Assembly: GCA_016928605.1 (NCBI GenBank)
Contig: JAFGKN010000266.1
Location: 1 to 8,818, forward strand
DNA from: Planctomycetota bacterium
Lineage (GTDB): Bacteria > Planctomycetota > UBA8108
Reading direction: 5' to 3'
Length of the DNA stretch: 8,818 nucleotides
Within the stretch, counting starts at the first letter, position 1. Every line of letters begins with the position of its first letter. This document shows positions 1 to 7,117 of this stretch, in pieces. The position numbers and the translations under genes were made by a program. A model generated the notes under the pieces. The model saw only the letters and a list, made by a program, of their open reading frames with translations. It was not told where the DNA came from and did not search any database.

Positions 1-88
1 CGCAGCGCTCCGGGTCCCTCGCTCCGCTCTCGGTGGGCGGCTTCCCGTGGCCCGCTGACAGGCGCGCCGGGACCTCGTCGGAACTCTC
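1..88. other. Leader upstream of purB
   Basis: No gene is visible here. The purB frame has a TGA stop at 56-58 and no other start codon between it and the ATG at 89, so the purB start is well bounded. The only ribosome-binding candidate is a weak GGAA at 80-83, 5 bases before the ATG. I see no convincing promoter; it may lie beyond the window edge. Confidence 0.5.
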
Positions 89-1528
89 ATGACGGATGCC
101 CACGACATCTATCGGAACCCTCTGGCCGAGCGGTACGCCAGCCCGGAGATGCTGCGGATCTTCTCCGATGACAGCCGTTACCGGACCTGGAGGGAGCTGT
201 GGATCGCGCTGGCCGAGGCGGAGATGGAGCTCGGCGTCGAGATCCGCCGGGAGCAGATCGACGAGCTCCGGCGCGCCGCCGGCTCGATCGACTACGAGCG
301 GGTGGCGGAGATCGAGCACGAGAACCGCCACGACGTGATGGCCCACATCACGGCCTTCGGCGAGCAGTGTCCCGGCGCGCGCCCCATCATCCACCTCGGC
401 GCGACGAGCTGCTTCGTCACCGACAACGCCGATCTCATCCTGATGCGCCAGGCCCTCGGCCTGACGGCGGGCCGGATCGCGCAACTCATCGAGATCTTCC
501 GGGACTTCGCCCTCCGGCACCGGTCGCTGCCCTGCCTCGCCTACACGCACTTCCAGCCCGCCCAGCTGACGACCGTCGGCAAGCGGGCCGCGCTCTGGGC
601 GCAGGACTTCCTGCTCGATCTGCAGGAGATCGCGGAGCGCATCGAGAAGCTGCGGTTCCGGGGCGTGAAGGGCACCACCGGCACGCAGGCGAGCTTCCTC
701 GAGCTCCTCGACGGAGACTCGGAGAAGGTCGAGCGGCTCGACGCTCTCGTCACCGAGAAGATGGGCTTCTCCGAGCGATTCCTCGTGACGGGCCAGACCT
801 ACACCCGCAAGCAGGATGTCGCGGTCCTCAACGCGCTGGCCGGCGTCGCCCACTCGGCGCACAAGTTCTCCAACGACCTGAGGCTCCTCCAGGGCCTCGG
901 CGAGGCCGAGGAGCCCTTCGGCTCGCGGCAGGTGGGATCCTCGGCGATGCCGTACAAGCGCAACCCGATGCGCCTCGAGCGCATCTCCTCCCTGGCCAAG
1001 TACGTCATCTGCGAGGCGCAGAACGGAGGGTGGGTCGCCTCGACCCAGTGGTTCGAGCGCACGCTCGATGACTCCGCGAACCGGCGTCTCTCCATCCCGC
1101 AGAGCTTCCTGGCGGTGGATGCGATGCTCCTCCTCGCCGTCAATGTGATGCGCGGAGCGGTGGTCTACCCGGAGATCATCCGGCGGCGGCTTCTCGATGA
1201 GTTCCCCTTCATGGCGAGCGAGAACCTCCTGATGCTGGCCGTGCGGGCCGGGGGCGACCGCCAGATCCTCCACGAGCGCATCCGCCAGGAGGCCATGAGG
1301 GTGGTCCAGGACCGCCGGGGCGGGAAGAGCGGCAACGATCTCCTCCTGCGCCTGGCGGAGGATCCCCTCTTCGCCGCGGTGCGCGATCGCTTCGCCGAGA
1401 TCGCCGATCCTTCCCGCTACGTGGGGCGGTCCCCGGAGCAGGTCGAGCGCTTCTTCGCGGACGAGGCCGCCCCCTGGCTCGAGCGGTTCGCGAAGTCCTC
1501 GGGCGAGTCCTGGGATGTGACGGTGTGA
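89..1528 (+). CDS. purB: Adenylosuccinate lyase, eukaryote-like subfamily
   Basis: Cytoplasmic enzyme of purine synthesis that removes fumarate from SAICAR (giving AICAR) and from adenylosuccinate (giving AMP). The 479-aa product matches the full-length fumarase/aspartase superfamily fold. The signature loop GSSAMPYKRNP lies at residues 283-293 and carries the catalytic serine. RHDVMAH (80-86) and THFQPAQ (153-159) supply the conserved histidines. FRGVKGTTGTQASF (190-203) and WFERTLDDSANRR (321-333) are also typical. The length and the RYASPEM start (15-21) resemble the animal enzyme (about 480 aa) more than the shorter Bacillus type; I recall similar proteins in Planctomycetota and some Firmicutes. 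No other in-frame start exists before the upstream stop. The stop overlaps the GTG start of rsgA by 4 bases, so the two are probably cotranslated. All key residues appear intact. Confidence 0.97.
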   Translation: MTDAHDIYRNPLAERYASPEMLRIFSDDSRYRTWRELWIALAEAEMELGVEIRREQIDELRRAAGSIDYERVAEIEHENRHDVMAHITAFGEQCPGARPIIHLGATSCFVTDNADLILMRQALGLTAGRIAQLIEIFRDFALRHRSLPCLAYTHFQPAQLTTVGKRAALWAQDFLLDLQEIAERIEKLRFRGVKGTTGTQASFLELLDGDSEKVERLDALVTEKMGFSERFLVTGQTYTRKQDVAVLNALAGVAHSAHKFSNDLRLLQGLGEAEEPFGSRQVGSSAMPYKRNPMRLERISSLAKYVICEAQNGGWVASTQWFERTLDDSANRRLSIPQSFLAVDAMLLLAVNVMRGAVVYPEIIRRRLLDEFPFMASENLLMLAVRAGGDRQILHERIRQEAMRVVQDRRGGKSGNDLLLRLAEDPLFAAVRDRFAEIADPSRYVGRSPEQVERFFADEAAPWLERFAKSSGESWDVTV

Positions 1529-2499
1529 GCGAGCCGAGCGTCGAGGGAGTCGTCGTCGGGAGGTCGAGCCGCTCGGTCGAGGTGCGAACCACCTCCGGGG
1601 TCCTCTCCTGCTCGCTGCGGGGCAGGCTCCGCCAGCGCGATGAGAGGAAGCACCCGGCGGTGGTCGGTGACATCGTCGAGGTGAAGCCTCTCGGCGGCGG
1701 CGACGGCGTTCTCGAAGCGATCCTCCCGAGGAGGACCGAGGTGCGGAGGGCGAGGACTCCAGCGGGGCGCTCCTCCTGGTCGCGGCGCGAGGGGAGCCGG
1801 AGCGAGGTCTCGACCGAGGAGCACGTCATCGCCGCCAACGTCGATCAGGTGCTGCTCCTGCTCGCCGCGCGAGATCCTCCGCCGCGGTGGGGCCTCGTCG
1901 ACCGCGTGCTGGTCTCCTGCCGCTACGAGGGCCTCGACGCCGGCATCTGCCTCAACAAGTGGGATCTGGTGCGGGAGGATCCGGCCGAGGCCTCACGGCT
2001 CGAGGAGGCGCTCGCCGTCTACGGCGCTCTGGGCTACCGCACCTTCCGCACGGCGCTGATCGAGGCCGCGCCGCCCCCCGAGCTCGCCGAGTGGCTGCGC
2101 CATCGGCTCACCGTGCTCTCCGGCCACTCCGGAGTGGGCAAGTCGACGCTGCTCAACCGCCTCTCTCCCGGGCTCGCCCTGGCAACGGGGCGAGTGAGCG
2201 CCGGGAGCGGCAAGGGGCGCCATGTGACGGTCGCGGTCGCGCTCCACGAGCTGCCCGGAGGCGGCGGCGTGATCGACACGCCGGGGTACCGCGAGTACGG
2301 CCTGCTCGACCTCGAGCCGAGCGCCGTGGGCCGCTGCTACGTCGAGTTCGAGCCGCGCGTCGGCCGCTGCCGCTTCAGGAACTGCCTCCACATCGACGAG
2401 CCGGGCTGCGCGATCCTCGAAGCTCTCGAGCGCGGCGAGATCACCCCTCTGCGCTACGGGAACTACCGCCAGATCGTCGATTCCCTCCGCGGCGGCTGA
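1525..2499 (+). CDS. rsgA: Small ribosomal subunit biogenesis GTPase RsgA (YjeQ)
   Basis: Circularly permuted GTPase that binds the 30S subunit late in assembly, checks the decoding region and leaves on GTP hydrolysis. The 324-aa product has the expected order: an N-terminal OB-fold (about 5-72), then the permuted G domain with G4 NKWD at 144-147, the G1 P-loop GHSGVGKST at 200-208, the switch segment GKGRHVT at 229-235 and G3 DTPG at 251-254. The C-terminal zinc knuckle uses Cys282, Cys287, His289 and Cys295. A basic Ser/Arg-rich linker (about 74-96) joins OB-fold and G domain and looks slightly longer than usual. The start is GTG, overlapping the purB stop as GTGA; only a weak GGGA precedes it, so translation probably depends on ribosomes finishing purB. 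The switch reads HVT where many homologues have HTT, a minor variation. Function is not in doubt. Confidence 0.96.
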   Translation: MSEPSVEGVVVGRSSRSVEVRTTSGVLSCSLRGRLRQRDERKHPAVVGDIVEVKPLGGGDGVLEAILPRRTEVRRARTPAGRSSWSRREGSRSEVSTEEHVIAANVDQVLLLLAARDPPPRWGLVDRVLVSCRYEGLDAGICLNKWDLVREDPAEASRLEEALAVYGALGYRTFRTALIEAAPPPELAEWLRHRLTVLSGHSGVGKSTLLNRLSPGLALATGRVSAGSGKGRHVTVAVALHELPGGGGVIDTPGYREYGLLDLEPSAVGRCYVEFEPRVGRCRFRNCLHIDEPGCAILEALERGEITPLRYGNYRQIVDSLRGG

Positions 2500-2706
2500 T
2501 CCCCGCTGCGCCGGGTGGAACGTGCCGACCCCCACCCCGAGCCCGCGCACAAGAGAGTCGCAGAGTCGGACGGAGAGACCACAGCCTTTGACCAGGAGTC
2601 CTCGAGAGATTCGCTCCCTCGAATCCTGTCGCAGAGTCGGAGGCAGGGACCACGGCCTTTCACCCGGGAGCGGGAGCGGCAACACACTCCGACTCGCCCG
2701 TCGCTC
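2500..2706. other. Convergent intergenic region
   Basis: A 207-base gap between the converging 3' ends of rsgA and the oxidoreductase gene. It holds no convincing gene; the open frames crossing it are by-products of high GC and run antisense to real genes. Transcription from both sides must end here, but I find no stem followed by a T-run on either strand. The main visible structure is the repeat pair at 2557-2664. Confidence 0.6.
2557..2664. repeat. Pair of 37-bp imperfect direct repeats with hairpin between
   Basis: Copy 1 is 2557-2593 and copy 2 is 2628-2664. They match at 32 of 37 positions by hand alignment, without gaps, and share the start GTCGCAGAGTCGGA and the core GACCAC.GCCTTT. 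The period is 71 bases. The 34-base spacer contains a perfect 6-bp inverted repeat, GATTCG (2608-2613) and CGAATC (2620-2625), with a 6-base loop. The arrangement resembles short interspersed repeats found in gaps between converging genes, but I do not recognise the family. No further copy is obvious in the window. Confidence 0.7.
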
Positions 2707-4140
2707 TCACAGCGTCCAGCCCTTGCGGTACTGGGCGCGGATGTACGTCTCCGCGTCCGCGCAGTTCGTCGCCTTCAGATTCTCGCCGTCCCAGGAGATC
2801 TTCTCGCCGGTCCGCAGGGCGACGTTGCCGAGGAGCACGACCTCGGCCAGATGGCCGCCGACGTCGAAGTTGGAGCTCGCGGGCGGTCCCCCCTTGGCGG
2901 CGTCGATCCAGTCGCGCAGGTGTCCCTTCGAGCGAAGGAGGCTCTTCGGCGGCTGCCGGTAGGACTCCATCCGGGAGCGCGGGATCAGCCGTGGGCCGCG
3001 GCTCCATCCGCCGCAGAGGATCTTCCCGCGGTCGCCGACGAGCAGGATGCCGTTGCGGTCGAGGTCCTCCCCCGGCTCCAGCTCATCGGGGCGGGGCGGG
3101 CGGATGCCGCCGTCGTACCACGTCAGGCGCACGCCGGGCATGTCGCCCCGCGGCGGGAACTCGTAGTGCACCGTGGAGGCGAAGGGCGTGGTCTCGGCGG
3201 AGAGCTGCGTGCAGGTGCCCTCGACGGTCATCGGATGACCCAGGCGGAGCGCCCAGAAGGCGGGGTCCATGTTGTGGCAGGCCATGTCGCCGATGCCTCC
3301 CGTGCCGAAGTCCCACCATCCCCTCCAGTTGTACGGAGAGTAGATCGGGTGGTACGGCCGCGGGTGCGCCGGGCCGAGCCAGAGATCCCAGTCGAGATCG
3401 GCGGGGACGGGAGGCGTCTCGCGCGGGCGGTCGAGGAAGCCCTCCCAGCCGGCCCAGCCGCCCGCATCGCTCCAGGCATGGACCTCGCGGACCTGCCCGA
3501 TCGCTCCGTCCCAGATCCACTCGCAGGTCAGCCGGATCCCCTCGTCCGAGTGGCCCTGGTTCCCCATCTGCGTGGCGACCTTCGCCTCCCTCGCCGCCTC
3601 GGTCACGCGCCGCGCCTCATCGACGGTCCGCGTGAGAGGCTTCTCGCAGTAGACGTGCTTCCCGAGGCCGATGGCCGCCAGCGCGATGAACGCGTGGACG
3701 TGATCGGGGGTGGCGATGACCACCGCGTCGAGGCCCTTCTCCTTCTCCAGCAGCCTGCGGAAGTCGACGTGCTCCGCGCACGGCGGGGATCCGCTGGTCT
3801 CCTTCTGACTCTCGTAGTGGGACCGAACGAGCTTCAGGACGGGGATGCGACCGGCGGGCTTGCGGTAGTAGAAGGCGCTGTAGTCGTTCTGCCCCGTCAC
3901 ATCAGCGATCGCCCCGACCTGCACGTCGCGGTGGTTCAAGAGCTCCGTGACGAGGTTCATGCCCCGGCCGCCCGCTCCGATCAGAGCGACGTTGAGCCTC
4001 TCGCTGGGCGGCGTGTAGCCCGCGCCTCCCAGGACATAGCGGGGAGCGATGTTGAAGGCGGCGCCCGCGAGGGACGCTCCTGCGAGAAACCTGCGGCGCG
4101 ACCAGAGGGACCTCTTGCTTCGTTGTTCCGGCTTCTTCAT
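2707..4140 (-). CDS. Gfo/Idh/MocA-family oxidoreductase with Tat signal
   Basis: NAD(P)-dependent dehydrogenase-like protein of 477 aa, probably acting on a sugar, inositol or related polyol outside the cytoplasm; the substrate cannot be read from the sequence. The N-terminus has a twin-arginine signal, SRRRFLAG (14-21), followed by a short Ala/Gly-rich hydrophobic stretch (20-33). The Rossmann fold starts near residue 49 with the dinucleotide motif IGAGGRG (54-60), then ATPDHVH (143-149) and the family's catalytic CEKPLTR (165-171, Lys167). The C-terminal domain includes GNQGHS (193-198) and DFGTGGIGDMACHNMD (277-292), as in the bacterial Tat-exported subgroup common in Planctomycetota, Bacteroidota and Verrucomicrobiota. 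A strong Shine-Dalgarno AAAGGA precedes the ATG. It lies 144 bases after tilS and probably has its own promoter. Some members of this subgroup have lost dehydrogenase activity and act as glycosidases or epimerases, so only the family call is firm. Confidence 0.93.
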   Translation of the reverse strand: MKKPEQRSKRSLWSRRRFLAGASLAGAAFNIAPRYVLGGAGYTPPSERLNVALIGAGGRGMNLVTELLNHRDVQVGAIADVTGQNDYSAFYYRKPAGRIPVLKLVRSHYESQKETSGSPPCAEHVDFRRLLEKEKGLDAVVIATPDHVHAFIALAAIGLGKHVYCEKPLTRTVDEARRVTEAAREAKVATQMGNQGHSDEGIRLTCEWIWDGAIGQVREVHAWSDAGGWAGWEGFLDRPRETPPVPADLDWDLWLGPAHPRPYHPIYSPYNWRGWWDFGTGGIGDMACHNMDPAFWALRLGHPMTVEGTCTQLSAETTPFASTVHYEFPPRGDMPGVRLTWYDGGIRPPRPDELEPGEDLDRNGILLVGDRGKILCGGWSRGPRLIPRSRMESYRQPPKSLLRSKGHLRDWIDAAKGGPPASSNFDVGGHLAEVVLLGNVALRTGEKISWDGENLKATNCADAETYIRAQYRKGWTL

Positions 4141-4144
4141 GGTT

Positions 4145-4149
4145 TCCTT
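4145..4149 (-). promoter_or_regulatory. Shine-Dalgarno site of the oxidoreductase gene
   Basis: AAGGA within a purine-rich GGAAAGGAAA on the minus strand, 4 bases before the ATG at 4140. It is one of the two clearest ribosome-binding sites in the window and supports this start. Confidence 0.7.
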
Positions 4150-4190
4150 TCCGCGAGATGGAAGGTGCGATGCCCGACAGCGGCGCCGCC

Positions 4191-4219
4191 ATCGTAGTCG
4201 GGATCGCGGGAGGCGACAA
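4191..4219 (-). promoter_or_regulatory. Possible sigma70-type promoter for the oxidoreductase gene
   Basis: On the minus strand TTGTCG (4219-4214) and TACGAT (4196-4191) are separated by exactly 17 bases. Each hexamer matches 4 of 6 consensus positions. The site lies about 50 bases before the ATG at 4140, a sensible distance, and in the only sizeable gap inside the minus-strand block. Such matches arise by chance, so this is a suggestion only. Confidence 0.35.
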
Positions 4220-4261
4220 CTCTCGAGCTTCGCTCTTCTCGCGTTCCGCGCGGATCGCCCC

Positions 4262-4284
4262 GCGGCCGGAGCCGGAGCGGCCGC
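4262..4284 (-). other. GC-rich hairpin directly after the tilS stop
   Basis: Perfect 7-bp inverted repeat (GCGGCCG at 4262-4268, CGGCCGC at 4278-4284) with a 9-base loop, abutting the tilS stop codon. It could shape the 3' end of the tilS transcript. On the minus strand it is followed by GGGGCG and not by a T-run, so it is not a classical intrinsic terminator. Confidence 0.4.
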
Positions 4285-5757
4285 TCACGATCTCTCCTCC
4301 GCAGCCGCTTCCGGCGGAGGCCTCGCCCACAGCCGGAGAGTTCGCGTCGTCTCCGCGCTCACGCGCCACGGATGAGCGATCCGCTCGCCGACGACCCAGA
4401 CGATCTCCTCCCCCGCGACCACCAGCGGGTGCGCATCCCGCCGGCGGGGCGGGATCCTCCTCTGGCGGAAGAACTCCTTCAGCTTCTGGCTCCCTCCGGC
4501 GCCCAGCGGATGGAAGAGATCGCCCGCCCTGCGGCCGCGGACCTCGAGCGCGCCGCCGGCTCGTCGCGCGTCGATCCACTCCTCGAGGCGATCGCCCCTC
4601 CGGCCGCGCCAGGGCGCCTCCTCCGCCCCGATCCGCCAGCCGGCCCACTCGACCTCATCCCCGCCGATCGAAAGCCGCACGGGGGCATCCCCGGCCGCCG
4701 TCGAGCCCGAAGGCGCGCACACATCGATGAAGCCGTAGCGCGCGTCCGCGCGCCAGCCGCCCCCCAGATCCGCCTCGCGGTCGTCGGCTCCGCGCACCAG
4801 GTCCGCGAAGCGCTCCGCGGCGCTTCGCGACGGGGGCGGAGATCCCTCCTCGAGATCCCACCGCAGCCGCGCGAGCACCTCGCGCAGCACTGCGGGCGGC
4901 CAGGTTGCCAGCTTCCGCCGATCGAGCCGCAGCGCATGCCGGCGCCGATCGAGAAGAGCCTCCGCGACGGCGCGGTCAGCGAGCGCAGCGAGGTCCCCGG
5001 CCACCTCGCCGGCGATCCGCGCCGCGCGCTCGAGCCCGGCGCGCGCGCCCGGCTGGATCTCCTCCAGGAGCGGAAGCAGCACGTGACGCACGCGATTGCG
5101 CGGGATGTCGAGGGACAGGTTGGTGCGGTCGGTCCGGAACTCCTCGCCGCTCTGGATCAGAAAGTCCACGAGGTCGGCGCGGCTCCAGCGGAGCAGAGGA
5201 CGGATGATGCGCGCCGGCCGGCCGGCGCCGGCGAGATCGCGCGAGGCGGGGATCCCCGAGAGCCCGCGGACTCCAGCGCCGCGCGCCGCGCGCAGGATCA
5301 CGGTCTCCTGCTGATCCTCCGCCTGGTGCCCCAGCGCGATGGCGTCCAGCTCGTTCTCGGAGGCCCAGCGGCGGAAGACCTCGAACCTCAGCTCCCGCGC
5401 CGCCATCTCGATCGAGATCCCGCTTCCGGCCGCCGCCGCGGGCGCGTCCACCCGCTCGACGAGGCAGTGCCAGCCTAGCCGGGCAGCGAGGGCGACGACG
5501 AAGGCCTCGTCCGCGTCGGCGTCGCCTCCCCGGATCCCGTGGTGGACGTGACCGATCCAGGTCCGGGGCCCGGCGCCGCGCGAGCAGAAGAGCCGGTGGA
5601 GAAGGATGGCCAGCGCCGTCGAGTCAGCGCCCCCCGAGACAGCCACCAGAAGGTGATCCACGCCGGCGAGGAAGCCGCCCTCGTCGAGGGTCGTCTGGAA
5701 CCTCCGCAGGGTGCCGGAGAGGGCTGCGGCCCGATCTTCTCGATGCTCGGAGACCAT
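4285..5757 (-). CDS. tilS: tRNA(Ile)-lysidine synthetase TilS
   Basis: Cytoplasmic ATP-dependent ligase that attaches lysine to C34 of the CAU-anticodon tRNA-Ile, switching its decoding from AUG to AUA; it is nearly universal and essential in bacteria. The 490-aa product has the N-type ATP-pyrophosphatase P-loop SGGADS (41-46), HVHHGIRG (70-77), the EMAARELRFEVF helix (117-128), GHQAEDQQET (143-152) with conserved Asp148 and Glu151, IRPLL (185-189), and DRTN...NRVRH (210-225). A middle helical region follows. The C-terminal TilS domain (about 416-478) shows KLKEFFRQRRIP and the EEIVWVVGERI strand pair. Start: the ATG at 5757 is the only early start; AGAGG sits 9 bases upstream, next to a closer GGGAGG. 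It begins 36 bases after the lipoprotein gene, so it is probably cotranscribed with it. The usual neighbours ftsH and hpt are absent. The second His of the common GHH motif is Gln145 here. Confidence 0.95.
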   Translation of the reverse strand: MVSEHREDRAAALSGTLRRFQTTLDEGGFLAGVDHLLVAVSGGADSTALAILLHRLFCSRGAGPRTWIGHVHHGIRGGDADADEAFVVALAARLGWHCLVERVDAPAAAAGSGISIEMAARELRFEVFRRWASENELDAIALGHQAEDQQETVILRAARGAGVRGLSGIPASRDLAGAGRPARIIRPLLRWSRADLVDFLIQSGEEFRTDRTNLSLDIPRNRVRHVLLPLLEEIQPGARAGLERAARIAGEVAGDLAALADRAVAEALLDRRRHALRLDRRKLATWPPAVLREVLARLRWDLEEGSPPPSRSAAERFADLVRGADDREADLGGGWRADARYGFIDVCAPSGSTAAGDAPVRLSIGGDEVEWAGWRIGAEEAPWRGRRGDRLEEWIDARRAGGALEVRGRRAGDLFHPLGAGGSQKLKEFFRQRRIPPRRRDAHPLVVAGEEIVWVVGERIAHPWRVSAETTRTLRLWARPPPEAAAEERS

Positions 5758-5793
5758 CCCCTCCCGCCTCTCATGGCGCCTGCGACGCGCAGT

Positions 5794-7068
5794 TCACGGC
5801 TTCTCGCCGATCACCTGGATGGAGCCGCTGGTCGAGATCAGATAGATCCTCCCGCGCTGCGAGGCATCGCGGCCCGCATCCGCGTGGTTGGTCGGCAGGA
5901 AGTTGAACCCCTCCACCGGGATCTTGAGCTTCTCGCGTCCCGTCTTGACGTCGAGCCCGGAGATGGTCCTCTCGCCGGTCGTCGCCGGATCGTTGAGCAC
6001 GTAGAGAGTGTCCTTGCCCATGGTGACCACGCGGAGGACGTTCTCGCGCCGCCAGTCGTGCGTGCCCCTGGTCACCACCGACGCCTTGGGAAGCGGGATG
6101 GCGAACAGCGTCCGCGTCTCGCGGGATGAGACCAGGGGGTTGTTCTTCGCGATGCAGTAGACGTACTCCTGATTCGTACGATACCTGAAGACGACAGGGG
6201 GGGCCTCGATCGGTCCCTCGGCGGCGAAGCTCCAGTAGACCCGGCCATCGCGCCCCTCGATGCAGTAGAGCTTGTAGTCCGTCGAGCCGGCGAAGACCCA
6301 GCGCGAGTACTGCGCGATATCGGCGAGGATCGGGCCGAAGGTCTCCGTCTTCCAGGACCGCAGATTCACCCACCCGTTCTCCGGGGTCATCCCGTAAACA
6401 AAGCCGTCGTGGGAGGCGAAGACCACGAGACCGGAGTTGAAGACTGGTGCGACGCTGAGCTTCGCCCTCGTGAGATACACCCAGTCGTCGACAGCCTGTC
6501 CCTTGGTGACCGCGAGGATCCTGCTGCTGTCCGTGCCGAAGAAGATGTGGTTCTCGTCCGCGATGACCGGCGTGGAGATCGGCGGCGGCATCGTCTTCTT
6601 CCACAGCAGCGCGCCGTACTGCAGATCGAGGCAGTGAACGGTGTCGTGAATCCGGAAGATCAGCTCGGGAGACTTCTGCACGCCGGCAGGATAGCGATAC
6701 GCGAACGGGGGATCGGTGATCGGTCCGTCGACGGTCTCGTGCCACACGGAGAGCCCGTCGCGGAGGCTCAGCATCTTGAGAACGCGCCTGTCCGACGATC
6801 CCTCGGGGGGGCTCACCACGAAGAGACCTGCATCGATCAGATACACGGTCTCGATCGGCTCGTCGAGCCTCGTGTACCAGACTTCCTCCAGGCCGCAAGC
6901 GGCGAGAACATCGCGGGACAACCTCGCTTCCCGGCCGGCGGCCGCCCCAGCCTTTGCGTTCCTTCCCGAAGACCGGGGCTCCGAACCGGACTCCACGCTC
7001 TCACAAGAGGCGACCAGGAGGAGCGCCCCGACGATGATGACCCAACCTGCGCTTGCATACTTCGACAC
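5794..7068 (-). CDS. PQQ-type beta-propeller lipoprotein
   Basis: Predicted lipoprotein of 424 aa with a beta-propeller fold related to BamB and PQQ-repeat proteins; role unknown. I place the start at the GTG at 7068, because AGAAGGAG lies 7 bases upstream and the N-terminus then becomes a compact lipoprotein signal: Lys3, a hydrophobic stretch W9-V19 and lipobox VASC with Cys22. A TTG 27 bases earlier (7095) is possible but has a poorer site. The mature part has several blade-like units of about 40-50 residues, each with strand-turn motifs such as LDLQYGALLWKK, ILAVTKGQAVDDWVY, YCIEGRDGRVYWSF and LDVKTGREKLKIP. None of the quinoprotein-dehydrogenase active-site features are evident, so a scaffold or binding role is more likely than catalysis. 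A true BamB would be expected to act with the outer-membrane BAM complex, but nothing here proves that. The gene follows the two unknown genes and precedes tilS, all on one strand. Confidence 0.85.
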   Translation of the reverse strand: MSKYASAGWVIIVGALLLVASCESVESGSEPRSSGRNAKAGAAAGREARLSRDVLAACGLEEVWYTRLDEPIETVYLIDAGLFVVSPPEGSSDRRVLKMLSLRDGLSVWHETVDGPITDPPFAYRYPAGVQKSPELIFRIHDTVHCLDLQYGALLWKKTMPPPISTPVIADENHIFFGTDSSRILAVTKGQAVDDWVYLTRAKLSVAPVFNSGLVVFASHDGFVYGMTPENGWVNLRSWKTETFGPILADIAQYSRWVFAGSTDYKLYCIEGRDGRVYWSFAAEGPIEAPPVVFRYRTNQEYVYCIAKNNPLVSSRETRTLFAIPLPKASVVTRGTHDWRRENVLRVVTMGKDTLYVLNDPATTGERTISGLDVKTGREKLKIPVEGFNFLPTNHADAGRDASQRGRIYLISTSGSIQVIGEKP

Positions 7069-7075
7069 GTCTATG

Positions 7076-7083
7076 CTCCTTCT
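7076..7083 (-). promoter_or_regulatory. Shine-Dalgarno that sets the lipoprotein start
   Basis: AGAAGGAG on the minus strand ends 7 bases before GTG at 7068-7066. It lies inside the longer TTG-initiated frame, which argues that the GTG is the true start. Confidence 0.7.
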
Positions 7084-7117
7084 GCCTTGAGACAATCGCT
7101 TCCCCCGGCGGATTGCG

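Noticed and set aside
1..32. Resemblance of the window start to the 231-bp repeat at 8739 onward (both begin CGCAGCGCTC, then share CCTCGCTC)
   Set aside because: Only 10 bases match exactly, followed by patchy similarity needing gaps. This could be a decayed repeat piece but is too short to separate from chance, and does not show that the window is circular.
1209..1838. Minus-strand open frames crossing the purB-rsgA junction
   Set aside because: They are antisense to two well-supported genes, Arg/Pro-rich and without motifs.
2515..4197. A 560-codon plus-strand open frame antisense to the oxidoreductase gene
   Set aside because: It is longer than the real gene but has low-complexity Arg/Ala/Pro-rich content and no motif, while the minus strand encodes a complete Gfo/Idh/MocA protein with all signature motifs. 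Long antisense frames are expected at this GC content.
4262..4284. Intrinsic terminator for tilS
   Set aside because: The stem is good but no T-run follows on the minus strand, so I list it only as a hairpin.
4372..5478. A 368-codon plus-strand open frame antisense to tilS
   Set aside because: No domain is visible; tilS on the opposite strand has a complete set of family motifs.
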